Source of the DNA: Uranotaenia lowii
Taxonomy: Eukaryota > Arthropoda > Insecta > Diptera > Culicidae
Direction: 5' to 3'
Assembly (NCBI RefSeq): GCF_029784155.1
Contig: NC_073693.1
Coordinates: 143,156,853-143,220,852, forward strand
DNA length: 64,000 nucleotides
A model generated the notes under the pieces. That model saw only the letters and a program-made list of their open reading frames with translations. It had not been told where the DNA came from and made no database searches. Within the stretch, counting starts at the first letter, position 1. Every line of letters begins with the position of its first letter. Shown one piece after another: positions 21,708-34,022 of this stretch. The position numbers and the translations under genes are program-made.

Positions 21708-21713
21708 TTTATT
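21708..21713 (-). terminator. Candidate polyadenylation signal for Bag6
   Basis: TTTATT on the plus strand reads AATAAA on the minus strand, about 320 bp beyond the Bag6 stop codon. It is the best candidate seen, but others further on cannot be excluded. Confidence 0.35.
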
Positions 21714-22029
21714 CTCATATTTATCTGTTTATATTACATTAACTAGTTTGTTTTTAAACATGGGATTAACAAAGCGTGTTCATCATTGATTAGTAACACC
21801 TTAGTTCTGATTTGCTGCAGGTAGTAGCGTAACCTCTGTAGCAAATTGACTGCATGAATTCCCCTGAATTTCCCGCTTTTTTTTATCTTTTTGATTTCTG
21901 CATACTTGTGATATTAGGAAAATACAAATTTTGTGTATCCAGCGTGTCATGATACTATAATATCTCAACAAGTAATGTTAAGGATTCTGGAGGAAATTGA
22001 TCCTCGTAGATGCATTTTTAAGTATGTGA

Positions 22030-25000
22030 CTATTTTTCAAAATATTTAGAACAATTGGGATAACGTTTCGCTTCGAAGTCGGCATCTTTGGATAATCGGT
22101 CCCGAATGCTTGCCTTCATAGCTTCACAGTACGAACTTTGCAACGCAGCGTCATCACCTATCGTGTTGGCCAGCTCATCCAGACTGTTGGGAACGGAAGA
22201 AGCAGCACCCGTTGAAGAGGGATTTGTGGAACTGGCTGCGATGGCTGGATTGATACCAGTGTTCTGGAAAGATTTCTTAACACCTTCCGATATAAGTGAA
22301 CCCACGTCTGCCGGCGGTTTGGTTTCCGCAATCAGCTTGCGACGTTTCGAGGACATTCCGGAAATATATGCATCGGAAAATGGTCCTTGGGGAATCTGAA
22401 AAAAAGTAAATTTTTGAATACTTAGCATTTCCTTGGGACTTTTTTTTATCTAGTACCTGACGTCTTTGCCGAGCAATATCTCTTGTGATGACCGGGAGCC
22501 ATGTGGAAGGCAGATGCGAATGCCACGGCTCAGAACCGACTAGAACCTGAGGAAGTTCTTCCTCGTCTTCTTTTTTCTCGAGAGGAGGTGGCGTTTCGGT
22601 GGCAGCTGTCCCAATCGGGATTGCCATTGTGATATCATCCCCGTCCGCAACAGATTCAGGGGCAGACGGGGCGGAAGAACTCTGGTTGTTTCCTACCACC
22701 GCAGCGGATGCAGTAGCAGCTGCTGCATTGCCTACTGGTGCTGCAGATATAACTATTGCCGTACATTGATCCAGATTGACTATAGGTGGTTCGATCGAAA
22801 TGGAAATCTCGGCTATGTCAGACACAAGCTCAGGAGTCGGGGTTGATTCCGATTCGTCAACTTCCATTGGCTTTAAATAAATAAGACATTTTAAATTACC
22901 AATTGCACGAGTATTTGTTTTATTCGTTCTAGTGAAATAATATTTAAGACAGCCAAATTTAGGTACTTACGCTAGGGGCCCGATTGCTAGCGGTGCCTGG
23001 GGCCGGCCTCCGAATGACAAGAAATTCTTGAATATCTTGCTGGTCGTGTTGACTGGATCTCTCCAGCTGCCGGTGAATAGCAGGCATGAACAGCCGCATT
23101 ATCTCGGGATCAACATGAGTGCTCAACGGATCCTGGGTACTGTAGATAGCCATGTTCAGAAGCTCACCCGATATGGATTGAGCCCCGGGCAATCCTGAAC
23201 AGGTAATTAGGATCATGAAGAATCGACGAACGAAAGTGATGAGGAACCGCAACAATCGCACTCCAAACTGTTGAGAGTTATCTTCTCGGATAAGATTGAT
23301 ACAAAACGGTATGGAGTTTCGAATAAGGTTCTCGATCGATGCCCGGGTATCGTAATCAGCTCGATCGAATCGACCCACGCGCGATAAGAACGGTTCCAAA
23401 TGTTGAATCAACTGGTTAATGACCTGATAACAATTAAAAAAGTAATGAATTGAATTATTTTGCTTTTGATAAAATCAAATCTTACATCTCGTATGGTCTC
23501 GTCGTTAATCTGCCTTCCGCTGAATAGAGTATCGACCACGTATGTCTGAAGAGAATCACGAACCCGATTCAAGGTGTTCGGATTGGGTACAATCTGCTCA
23601 AAGTCTGCTAGTGTGAACTGGCTTCCAAACAGGCTGAACGGCAATGTGGTCAACGTTTCCGAAGAGATACCTGAAGTGGGAAAAACATCTACTCTTCAGA
23701 GCTGATGACATTGTTTTTTCACTGGGATTAAATCAAAATACTAACGGGCACTGATCTGGCTAGCAATGTTCATTGGTGTAGCATCGGCACTACTGTTGCT
23801 GCTATTAGCTGCCGTAGTCCTCATCGGTGTGCCAAACTGTGGAGTACGCTCGGCGTTCTCTCGGATGTGATGACTGTTGCAGGGTAAAAATCTGTGGCAG
23901 CAATGGTAAACGTGAAGTTATTGGATGATGAAAATAATTATTTTGCAAAATTCTAATACCTATCGAATGAGGGCAACATGTTGGCTGGTATCGGGCGCAT
24001 GTTCCTGATGTGAGCAGGGATGCTGTGCACATGCGGTCTCGGTGTGGATCTTGTCTCGGTAGATGTAGTCGGTAGGGTGACCGTCGTAAACCTTGGTGGT
24101 AGCGGTGGTCCTGCGGTTGTGGATCTTGGTGGTTGCGATGGTCCTGTTGTGAATCTTGGTGGTAATGGTGGTCCAGATGTTTCGTTACTTCCTCCGGTGG
24201 TAGAGCTGTTCGTGGGCGCCGTCGTTGCAGTGGATTGAGCAGTGCTGTTAGGAACGTTGCCAGTTGTATTGTTGTCACCGGCATTGATCTGCACATGTAT
24301 ATCCGCGTGGATCGGTGTTGCATTAACCACAGCTTGGATCAAACGGGCAACTTGCATCTGAGCGTTATTAGCTGAAATCAAACGCACAATACTTAAGTTG
24401 GATGTCCTGTAAAATATTTTTAACGTCACCTAGGTATGAGAAAATGAGATCATTATAGGAATTTATGTTTCACCATATCATTTAGGACAATGGTAAAGAC
24501 GAAAAGTAACGGGAGACGGTAACTTTATTAATTAACCAAATAAAAAGACTTTAAATAAACTATCCATAGCTCTATTTTTTTTTATAAAATTCAGCTAAAG
24601 AATTTCTTTTTCTTTGTTACTTAATTTATCGGCCTTATCAGTGAAAATACTATCACCGATAAGGGCGATAAATTAAGTAACAAACGGTCCTACGCCGTTG
24701 TATCCAGATTATTTTTAACGCTCAAACTAAGGAGCTAAGAATTAGGCACTTTATGGAACACACGCAGGTAAACCGGCGTTGCATTAAATTTTGCGGATAG
24801 AATGCAGTGGGAGACGTTGACGAGTTTTTTTTCTACCAGTATGGTCAGTATGCAGTGTATTGGATGGTATTGTATCCATTGATCTGTTTCTCGTGAACTC
24901 ATGTTGGTACTGTGAAATAAGGTTTTGCGACGTTAAGTAGTCGGTCGTTCATTGATTACTGATACGTTTGACAAAAAGCGTGTTGTTAGAAGTTGGTTTA

Positions 25001-27635
25001 GGTTATAGTTAGGCAGTGTTTTGAAGAATACGTTTTTATACGAAAACTAGAAGTAGCTTTGAATATGTGAACTTATTTGCTGTATATTTTAGGAGTGTGC
25101 CTATACCTATACCAGAAAGCTTTTTCTAACGGAAAGTGAGTCATCAACATACAACTTCATTTTCTTGTTTGGTGTTTTAAGCTAAACCTCCACAGACACC
25201 GCCACTAATTTGTAGACCGCAGTCATGAATTTGGTATGATTTTTAACAGCGACGAAAAGAAAACAAAATCTGAGCAAACGAGGAGCTTTGATGTTAAAGC
25301 ATTGTCATGAAGTACTTTGCGAAAAACAGAACAGAAAAAAACACAACAAAAAAAGAAAATACTTAAAAACAAAACATACAGTTGGCTGCCGAGCGCTCCG
25401 GTGAGCCGGAGCTGAGCGAATTGGTTTCACTGTTGGCCCGCGAAAATTCGGAGGAGGGAGTGGAAGAATTCGTCGGAGAGTTAACCACGTTTGTCGTCGT
25501 TCTCGTCGGCGAGGCGGTGGTCGTCGAATTATTTGGGTCGATAGGGTTGGTAGATGTTGGGGGCAATGTGGCTCCCGAATTTCTAGCATTTCTTGGAATT
25601 GAACCTTTAAACAACGATTGGGGGTGGAAAAGTTGAAAAATATGATCAAATTCAGGTTTTTAAGGATCAGCCTGATGGGTTTTGCTAGCTCTAACCTGGT
25701 TGAACTGCAGAAACGTGGCTCAGAATACGTCGCAAGTCGTTGTAGGGATCGTATAAAGGAACATAAACACTGGTAACGACATTATCGGGTAGATTGTCAA
25801 GTACGGTTCTAATTGACTGACCTTGCTGTTGTTGTTGTTGCTGCTGCTGTTGTTGTTGGTTCGTACTGGTATTGGTTGTTCCAGAAGTGGTGTTCGTTCC
25901 TGTTGTAGGTGGCGCAGTTGGCGGATTCGAAACTGGTGTTGTCGAATCGTTTGATGGACGAATTGGTCCATTATCGGGAACCGGAACCGGAATTGTCAGA
26001 TTAATAATCTGAGCGTTTATATTATTATTTCCCATATCCGAGTTGTTGTTATTATTGGTAGCTCTCAATAAATTGGCCAAGTTGATGTTGTTCTAGAAAG
26101 GAATAGAAGCGTCAAAATTGCACGATGTAAATAGATTTAGTGTTCGTGAGCCTACCGGGACAGCAGCGATTCCAGAGCTAACGAAAGCAGACTGTTCGAC
26201 CAAAATGGGCCTACAGCACAAGTGACGAGGCGATGCAGTCTGAAGATCCAACATAAGATCGCTGATGGCGTGCTGAGCATGCGCCATGTAGTGCAGGGTT
26301 TCTGACACACGATCAAAAACACGTTGTGAATTTTCGCGGGTTGCGGTATCCTAAAACAAACCAGACCTTAAATGAGCGAAACCCTTTTTTTCTATCCCTT
26401 CTTACCCCATCCTCATAGGTTGGATCATTCTGTAGAATATCGTAGTACTGCTGCAAGTATGGTTCCAATCTTCGCTGGACTGTTCGCATTTGTTGAACTA
26501 CTTCAGCCAGAGTTTGGGTACTGGTGGTTTGATTACGCGTAGATCCAGATCCAGCCTGTCGTCTGGAATCAGCACTCGATTCCGAAGTGCTAGACGAAGT
26601 GGAAGAACTTCCCGAAGAGGCCCCGGAACTTTCTTGAGCTGGAGTAGCCGTGGCACTCGTGTTTGGCGGTGTAATGATCGCCGAGTCCGGGATAGTTCCA
26701 AACACCTGAACCGAATGGTTCAACGGATCTTGCTGCTGAACGGTTACGTTCGAAATTCCATTCTGACGGAAGGCAGCCGATACTGCACCCTGAAATGCTT
26801 GAACAAAATTCTGCATCTGATTGTGCGGTATGTCCACGTCGCCAACAGCACTGATGCCCACTTCGAATACAGTTGATTCCATCGTTTGCTGGGAGAGGAT
26901 GTCTAGTGCCGTATTGTTCAAGCCACGCTCTGGTGATTCCAGATAGCTGATGATGTTATCAGCACACTGTAGCATGTGACGGGCCACGGTTATCCGATTC
27001 ATACACAATGTCGAAGAAGGGCTAACAGATGGTATTTGTGGTGGTGTCTAGAATATCGAATATATGAAATATCAGTTGCTTTTGATTAACTCAATTTCAA
27101 AAACCCACTTCTCTTACCGACGGATTAACGTTCAAGGGTATTGAAGTCATTGACCCGAAGTACATCGTGTTGAGGTCTTCCAAACCCCGGAAAAGTTGGG
27201 TTCTATTGGATGCATTATCACTGCTGCGGGATCGCCTGGCTGCTGAGCTCCGAGCGGCAGCACTGTCGTCTAGGTTGGAACTTCCTCCGCTGGTACTGTT
27301 GTTTCCCCGAGCTGAGGGAGGCGCCCTTTGCACCAAATGGACTACCTTCCCATTGACGTCGTAGTCCTTGAGCGGCTTTTCATCACTCAGCACCCTGCCG
27401 CAGTAGATGAGCCGTTGCATGTCTACGGCTACATTGATTTTTTCGGCAATGTGTTCCTTAAACTGGCGAACGGTGATCTAAAAAAAGTCATTGTACATAC
27501 ATATTCGAAATATTCTTATTCTAGAATAATCCAGAGCCTTTTCATGTAGAGGCAATCAGGACGAAAACTTACATCATCTTCAACGCAGAAGTCATGATTT
27601 TGTGAATCTAGCGTTTTCACTTTCAGATTTATCAT
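22030..27635 (-). CDS. Bag6: Large proline-rich protein BAG6 (BAT3/Scythe) orthologue, 12 coding exons
   Basis: BAG6 is a nuclear-cytosolic chaperone. With GET4 and UBL4A it holds hydrophobic clients and hands them to tail-anchored protein insertion or to degradation. Exons (minus): 27635-27573, 27477-27118, 27047-26406, 26350-26156, 26092-25696, 25604-25380, 24371-23960, 23891-23746, 23670-23486, 23423-22971, 22870-22457, 22395-22030. All boundaries are GT-AG and all phases agree, giving 3,858 nt or 1,285 aa; human BAG6 is slightly shorter. Residues 1-75 are a ubiquitin-like domain ([30 protein letters not shown]). Residues 150-420 hold helical blocks ([28 protein letters not shown]) like the conserved BAG6 domain. 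Then come low-complexity stretches with a Q12 run, and Pro-rich PPLPPRFTT repeats. Near 1170 [16 protein letters not shown] gives an NLS-like stretch and leads into the BAG-like C-terminus ([14 protein letters not shown]). Start: first ATG of the ubiquitin fold. Confidence is high for identity; exon 7 start and exon 6 end are the least certain. Confidence 0.93.
24613..24684. other. Near-perfect 72-nt hairpin in Bag6 intron 6
   Basis: TTTGTTACTTAATTTATCG on the left pairs with its complement on the right through about 30 bp, with two mismatches and a loop near 24645-24652. It lies in the largest Bag6 intron (24372-25379). It could be a pre-miRNA-like hairpin or a tiny foldback MITE; length suits either. 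Confidence 0.6.
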
Positions 27636-28008
27636 TGTTTATCCTAGAAATAAAAAGACAAAAATGAGCAAGTTTGTAGCAGAAAATTAAATGACATCAT
27701 GATCAAAACACAGAATCGCCATCTTTTCTAGTTCGTGACATGTCTAACCTTAAACATATGCAAAGGTTGCTAATAAAATATTTTCCGAATTCATTCCGTT
27801 ACCTCAAAAAGCCTTATAATTCCGAAATAGCGACTATTTTTCTTTACCGCAAAGGGGGAACCGACAAGACAAATGCTTCATGCGATTCAGCGCCGAGGAT
27901 TTCTATTTTCAGCTTCCGCCACCGTAAAAAAATCGATCACTTTCTGAGTCTTGTTTGCTCACTTTCGATATCAAACCATTCCAGAGGGAGGAAAAAAAAA
28001 CTAAACTT

Positions 28009-28260
28009 ACCCACTTAAAACCCGATCCTCGCAGGAAAATTTGTATATTCTAGGTGAATTGTCGATAACGGATCCTAAAAATACGCGTAATTAGCGTTCC
28101 TGTTATAAAATTTCATAAAAAATCTCGGGAAATTTTCAACACGAAACACCAGTTTGTGGCTGCTTTGCACGGTTCACGCAATTCTTGACGTTTCCATTAC
28201 CGAGAAGTGGTGCCTAATCGAGGGAATTGAAAATAATTTTTCCGAACTTGTCTGACCTAA
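28009..28260 (-). promoter_or_regulatory. Probable Bag6 5' UTR exon and promoter region
   Basis: Just upstream of the Bag6 ATG there is an acceptor (TATTTCTAG, ending 27644), which implies a 5' UTR intron. A strong matching donor (AAGTGG then GTAAGTTTAG) lies at about 28009. The UTR exon would therefore lie right of 28009, with the start site around 28.1-28.25 kb. No TATA box is obvious. Position is inferred. Confidence 0.4.
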
Positions 28261-28801
28261 AAGAGAGAAACATATAAAGATTCTGAACTCATTCGTGAGA
28301 AAAAGTTGTTTACAATCAGTTTTGATAAAAACATCAAAACAACTGACTTAAATCTTAAATTTAGGACATGATAAATATAACAAAACCTTTAATTTGCTTA
28401 CGAAAACTCACAGTTTTATATAGAATTATTTAAATAAACTTAAAAATTCAATCAACTGAAATTGTACTGGCAGCACTTACGGGTGGGAGCCGGAGCGTTG
28501 CCAAAATACCACATAATAGGTGTGTTCAACAGAACTCAATCGAAATCAATTGAAATCGATTGACAGCTGATCAGCTGTTTTTCCAATTGACTTCGATCGA
28601 TTTCTATCAGGCTGCTGAATGAACAGCCAGACACTAACACTAATGCGCTTAGTTGTTGTCATTTTCTAATTCAGCTGTGTACTTTTAATGACGAGGTAGC
28701 GAGCAAACGAATTGCATGGTCAACCTTTATATTGACCAGATAAAGAAATGCAAATAAAAAATATAGGAGAAAATTTTAGAGGGTTCCAGCCAGTGTCTAA
28801 C

Positions 28802-29797
28802 CACAGAGAACAGATATCGGGCCCCGAACAAAAATTTGTTGAAATCGTGTGTGAGAATACCCACCTAAGTTTCAAACCAAATTCGTAAGTGGACTAACAT
28901 CCATAAGATGTCGCTACCAGTACACATATTTTTCCATTTTTTCGACACGCTTAGAAATTAATACTCATAGCTTATCTCAAATGAGGCCATTGCAATGTAT
29001 GAGAGTAACACAACTTTTTGTGTGATAAATTTTAAGAACATCTTGATTTAAAAAAAATGCAAATCATATTTCAATCATACTTTAATCGCTGTCATATGTC
29101 CCAGCATATGCCCCATATTGTTCAATCAATATTGGCGCTGAATTGAAAGTTGAATTCCAAGTTTTAAAGTATGTCTTTCTTTAAATAGTTTTCTATAACA
29201 GAGAATGTGAACATAAATGTTATAATTGTTAATTATGGGTCGGCATTCCGGTTGATGGTATCTTGTAACTCATGTTTATAAATAACTTAAATCATTTCTA
29301 CTGATTACTAACCCTGAGTTACAAGTCCTCATATATCGATCTCAGGTAACATCAACCAGAATATCGAGTCATAGTTTACAATTATAACATTTATGTTCAC
29401 ATTTTCTGTTCTAGAAAACTGTTAACTGATAGTAAAATACCAATACATACTTTAACACTTGGAATTCAACTTTCAATTCAGCGCCAAAATTGTTTGAACA
29501 ATATGGGGCATATGACAGCGTTCAATTGTGATTGAAATATGATTTGCATTTTTTTTTAAATCATGATGTTTTAAAATTTATTACACCGAAATTTGTGTTA
29601 CTGTCATACATTGCACTGGCCTTCTTTGAGATAAGCGATGAGTATTAATTTCTAAGCGTGTCGAAAAAATGAAAACAAAAATAGGTGTACCGGTAGCGAC
29701 ATCTTATGTATGTTAGTCCACTTACGCATTTGGTTTGAAACTTAGGTTGGTATTCAAACACACGTGTTGAGCTCCAGCTCGAACTCTGTTCTCTGTG
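28802..29797. mobile_element. 996-bp palindromic MITE, 7-bp duplication GTCTAAC
   Basis: The ends CACAGAGAACAGA and its complement are flanked by GTCTAAC at 28795-28801 and 29798-29804. The two halves are inverted copies almost throughout: GTAGCGACATCTTA, TGCAAATCATATTTCAAT, GGAATTCAACTTTCAATTC and AATTATAACATTTATGTTC recur in opposite orientation. The centre is near 29.29 kb. It shares its ends and its 7-bp duplication length with the two short elements at 39.3-39.8 kb. Confidence 0.85.
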
Positions 29798-30179
29798 GTC
29801 TAACGCCATAGAGATGGTACATCACCCCGACGGTCCTGCACCAGGTCATAACGGTACCGAACTTAAAGCCCTGACATCTCCCAGAAGTTGCGGGAGTCTA
29901 CGCTCTCCTCAAATGATTGTGCAGGAGGCTGCGTCGGAAGCAGCATAAAAGGAACAAAAGACGTAGCATGGAAGGAGCATTAAGTCAATTTGTGGAAGCA
30001 CAGGCGATGGTTACGATTGGGCAGATAGGAAAGCATGAGAAATAATAATAAACAAAAAAGAATTTTAATTGAATGGTTTATTCAATTTGTGTGTATGTTT
30101 CTTTAACAGTTAAATTTCGCATAAAACTGTCGTTTTTTTTCACCCCCCGGGCGGGGGCTCTGTATGTCTGATGACGATT

Positions 30180-30385
30180 AACACAGCACTTCTAGCACAG
30201 CACCGCTGACACGACATCGACCGCCATCACTTTCACTGGCACAGCACCACCGACTCAGAATACCTGCACAGCACCACCGACCCAGAATGGCTGACACAGC
30301 ACCACCGACCAGCACAACTGACACAGCACCGCCGACTCAGCACGACAAGCACAACATCACCGACTCAGCACACGACAGAGAACAC
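30180..30385. repeat. Degenerate minisatellite, about 20-30 bp unit
   Basis: GACACAGCACCACCGACTCAG and close variants recur about seven times in a row. It is non-coding and lies inside the 28522-30664 element. Confidence 0.75.
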
Positions 30386-30699
30386 CGCACCAAATTACAC
30401 CACTGTCATTTCTTCTCATAATTTTGCCACAACAAAGCAAATCAGCTGTTTTTGACAGTAAACAACTGCATGTGTGGTAGTGTGATAGAAATCGATAGAA
30501 ACGAATCCTGCCTCTGAGCTTGGTCGTTTCCGATTGGTTTCGATCGATTTCGATTGGCTTTATTGAACGTCAATTGGATTCGTTTCGATCACAACATTGG
30601 CTGAGTGAACAACCATTTACCAATCGAAATCGATTGAAACCGATTTCAATTGCCTGTTGAACACGCTTAATATTTTTTGTCTTCCTTGTTGGCTGCATC

Positions 30700-31156
30700 C
30701 CTGGGTTGCCAGGTGCCCAGATTTGTCTGTAAAACCAAGACTTTTGACCCTTCGTCCAGATATTGGTCAGACACAGATTTTGCCCAGATTTTTGCTGAGA
30801 GTGCCCAGATTTTACAGATTTTCAAAATTGAGTGATGAAACCAAGATTTATGCATCGGATTTGATCCGTAAGTGCCAGATTAGACTGAAATCTCGCTTGT
30901 ATTCATTGGTATTTCACCAAGCATTCATTACCAATTCTTTTTTTAATAAGATGAACATGAAACGTGGTAGGAAACAGTGTTCTTAGCGCGATAATAACCT
31001 GAATATCACAGGAAACCCCCCCCCCCCCCCCCCCGCTCACACGCACCGTCAAATGTCTTATTTAGTATCAAATTTGTGATCTTCCCTGTGCACAGACAAA
31101 CACAGACTTTTTTTCGAAATTGCCCAGATTTTTACTCCTCAACACCTGGCATCCCT
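30700..31156. mobile_element. hAT-like MITE, 457 bp, 8-bp duplication
   Basis: The ends are CCTGGGTTGCCAGGTG and the complement of AGGGATGCCAGGTGTTG. They are flanked by GCTGCATC at 30692-30699 and 31157-31164. TGCCCAGATTTT motifs recur near both ends. A run of about 17 C lies at 31017-31033. No transposase. Confidence 0.8.
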
Positions 31157-31164
31157 GCTGCATC

Positions 31165-31816
31165 CTGCGGCTGTCCAAAATTGCATTATTTCATATGGTT
31201 GGAAATATTTCGGCCCTATTGCACCCAGAAAAAAAATTGCAAATAAAATAAGATTAATTTCTTCCGGTGCGTCGAATTAAACCACGGAAAATATATATAA
31301 CCTCGTCGAGGTGAAACCCACCTCACAACGGCAGTCATCTCTAAAGCAGCAATTTGTCTGAAGAGAAGAGCAAAAATAATAAATTTTCTCTAAATTATAA
31401 AAAATAGCGCCTTTAAGTATGCAATGTTATTAGCGTTGAGACAAAGTTATAGAATTTTCTTCTTATGTCTGCTATAAATTGTGAAATGAGAACAAACATG
31501 ACCAAAATAGTCAATTAACAGTCAATCTTGGGGTTTTGTTTGATTTTTATAAAAAGATTAGGGTTCCTGAATAAAAGATCAAGTCTCCTTCAATAGGGGA
31601 TCAAGTCTCCCCTAACTTCAGAAAAATCGCAATTTTTTTACTCCCACGAAAATGCTTCTTGTTCATCAACGGATTCAAGTATCGTTCTAATTTTTGGAGC
31701 ATAGAAACTTGAAGTTACAAGCTATCAGAAAATGTCAAAGACGGCGAGTTGCTAAATTTCTCCAAAAAGATATGGTGAAAATAAGAAAAGGGGATCAAGT
31801 ATCCCCACTCTCCCCT
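31165..31816. other. Non-coding; GGGGATCAAGT-type repeats at the right
   Basis: No gene. Near 31570-31620 and 31790-31815 the phrases GATCAAGTCTCC and GGGGATCAAGTATCCCC recur, probably from an older repeat. Confidence 0.4.
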
Positions 31817-32002
31817 AATGATTATGATATGTACACCCAAAATAATTTTGAAATTTATTCTACGGGATTTTTCACGTAAACTAAGATTTTGTTGCATCCC
31901 ATCGATTCTACGTGTGCCTGTAGTAACTCCTTAACTTCTACGTAACTAGCGCATGAATTTCACGTAAAGTCTAAGTGAATTAATTTCTTTTCATTTTTCT
32001 AG

Positions 32003-32425
32003 AGCGTGCTGTTGTAAATTCTTATTAGAAAAAGGAATTGACATTCAGTTGATTTTCTTAGCTGTTGTGAAGGGACGCAGATTTTTCAATCGTTCTCAAT
32101 TTTCCCTAGAAGAGAAAATGCATGCCAAGGAGGATATCATTGGATTTAACTTGATCTCCTGGTAAGTGGTAATGATGCCAAATTATATTTTTTTAAATTT
32201 TTTGTTTTTTTGTCATCCGTTTCAACACTCGTTCTTTGTTAGGAGTCCTATACCGTATACAGACTACATATGGCTGTCCGGATTCAACGATCACGCAACA
32301 ACGAGCAAGGTGAAGTATTTTGAATTTAAATTATTAATTTTTCATTAATGTATACTTTTCTATCTCTACAGGATTCAACAAACCAAAATAACGTTGCAGC
32401 AATTAAAGCGTTTTATTTATCATAA
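32003..32425 (+). CDS. Three-exon mini-gene in element E3
   Basis: After an acceptor TTCATTTTTCTAG, exon 32003-32161 is open throughout (KGIDIQLIFLAVVKGRRFF, then EEKMHAKEDIIGFNLIS). Its donor (TG, then GTAAGTGG) joins 32243-32309 and re-forms a TGG codon (SPIPYTDYIWLSGFNDHATT). A second intron (GTGAAG...CTCTACAG) leads to 32372-32425 and a TAA. Phases agree at both junctions. AATAAA is at 32454-32459. An ATG lies at 32118; translation could also start in an exon further upstream. No domain is recognised. It looks like the 3' half of a real gene carried in the element. Confidence 0.45.
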
Positions 32426-32565
32426 AGTTTAGTGTTAGTGTAAATATTGTAAAAATAAAGTTTATTCCATCGTTAACTTGTTTTGTTTTGAACATTTTTT
32501 ATTAAAATGAAAATACGAAAGAAAAATCAACAATTTCATTCGGGTATTAAATAAAAACATTCCCA

Positions 32566-33811
32566 CACGCAGCGAAAAGTTGTACCATTGAACTAAAACA
32601 AATACATCTTTGATTCAAAAACCTTGTGTACATTGAAACAAAATACAATTTCCTTGATTTAAGTAAATTTTATATTGAACCGAACTTTTTTCCCATAAAA
32701 CCAATGTTCCAAATTTTTAAATCAAAATATTTAATTTGAACTCAAAGAATTTTATTTTTAACTCAGAATCCAAGTAAAAATTAATTGATTTAGATGAATT
32801 TTCTTTTGAACCAAAGTATTTTTTCGTCAAACAGTCGACACATCTTCATTAGCTTCTGTTTTGTGAACGGGTCGGCGAGAAGCTTTTCCGACAACCAGTC
32901 AAACTTATTTATTTTCTCCGGAATCTTCCTGCCGCACAACCACCAGACAGCACCGGAATCACAAGACGTACCCGGCGTAGGAAAGTTTCGACAGCTTTCA
33001 GAAAACAAACGATAGTGGACTCTTAGGTAGGTCTTTCAAAATTAATTTAATTTCAAATAGACCGTCTACATAACAAAATTTTTCAGGGAAACCATTCATC
33101 CAACTAATTTGAAACTGTAACGAGTGTTCTGGTCCTCCAAATATGCGGTTGCAATCTCTTCCGGTCCGGTCCAAGAAGACTCAACATCTGGCGCCGAAAC
33201 CCTTCATCATTTGTTCGGATGGAACTGTCCGCAAAAAACATCGTCCAGTAAGTACTTTTCATGCATTGTATGCAAATAATTTTTATTTTTTTTAATTGCA
33301 TTATTTAGCTAACTGTCGTTTTTTTTTAAAGCTTCATAATAAACCGTATAATGTGTTCTCCTCTTTATTTACAGATGTACCGGTTCAAGAACTCTTATCC
33401 TGTGGAAAATCGATGATCCTAATGATGAAGAACATGCATGTACTTAAAAAGAAATAAAATGTTTTTATTATAATTGATTTCTTTTAATTTCCAATAGGAT
33501 AAAAATTAATATGTAGTACTAGAATTTGTAGGAACAAAAAATAGAACTGAAAAACAAATGCTTTTAAATTGAAACCCAAATACCGTTGGAATAAAGGAAA
33601 ATTTCATAAAATTAAACGAAAAGGTTTTTGAATCAAAAGCATTTAATTATTTGAAACAAAGAAAAAGTTTTGATTCAAAGGAAAGCATTTCTTCGAAACA
33701 AAAGAAAATGCATTTGAATCAAAGGAATTTTTATTTGTCCCAAAATCAAAGGAAAAAATCCTTTGTTTTTGCGGCACTTTCCTTTGAAACTAATTTCTAT
33801 TTTTCTGCGTG
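32566..33811 (+). mobile_element. CAC...GTG element E4 (1,246 bp), CA duplication, nested in E3
   Basis: The ends CACGCAGCGAAAAG and the complement of CACGCAGAAAAATAG are flanked by CA (32564-32565, 33812-33813). Arrays of TTTGAATCAAAG/TTGAACCAAA-type motifs lie at both ends (32590-32820; 33560-33790). It carries its own mini-gene in the centre. Confidence 0.7.
33108..33447 (+). CDS. Two-exon mini-gene in element E4
   Basis: Exon 33087-33247 follows an acceptor (ATTTTTCAG). Its open frame from 33108 includes LQICGCNLFRSGPRRLNIW and VRMELSAKNIV; an ATG is at 33219. The donor (CA, then GTAAGTAC) joins 33375-33447, which reads CTGSRTLILWKIDDPNDEE to a TAA, with agreeing phase. AATAAA is at 33453-33458. 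A minus-strand ORF at 32790-33008 (KINKFDWLSEKLLADPF) is also protein-like and could be part of another captured piece. No domain is recognised. Confidence 0.4.
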
Positions 33812-34022
33812 CAATAGCATTCATGGCCACATCGCGTTGAACTTACTTAAAATTCACGTAAATTGTAGGTGCGCTCCATGAGCACGAATTCTTATAGGGA
33901 CGCGTTTACGAATTGATTTCGTAGCATTTACGTGAAAATCAATTGGATAAACATTATGTAGTTTTTCACGTAGCCGCTACGTGCAGATTATTTTGGGTGT
34001 ATTATTCTGATGGATCTCAATG

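Larger units (their letters stand above)
28522..30664. mobile_element. Large TIR element with GTGTTCAACAG ends
   Basis: The left end GTGTTCAACAGAACTC... and the right end (complement GTGTTCAACAGGCAATTG...) are inverted. Both are followed by AATCGA/TCGATT-rich subterminal stretches (28535-28600; 30480-30650). The target duplication is unclear. No transposase was found. Inside are a palindromic MITE (28802-29797) and a short-repeat block (30180-30385). Confidence 0.6.
31834..33999 (+). mobile_element. CAC...GTG element E3 (2,166 bp, hosts E4), TA duplication
   Basis: The ends are CACCCAAAATAAT and its complement. TA at 31832-31833 and 34000-34001 is confirmed by the RNase H frame. TTTCACGTAAA/CTACGTG motifs fill both subterminal regions (31870-31980; 33845-33990), the same motif as in E2. 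The interior carries a spliced-looking mini-gene (32003-32425) and the nested element E4. Confidence 0.8.

Noticed and set aside
24020..24238. Plus-strand glycine/valine-rich ORF
   Set aside because: It is the antisense of the Pro-rich PPLPPRFTT repeats in Bag6 exon 7.
25382..25636. Plus-strand ORF over Bag6 exon 6
   Set aside because: Shadow of the Ser/Thr/Asn-rich Bag6 exon on the other strand.
31017..31033. Run of about 17 C as a functional i-motif/G-quadruplex site
   Set aside because: It lies inside a MITE in non-coding DNA and is more simply a homopolymer expansion; length may also be an assembly uncertainty.
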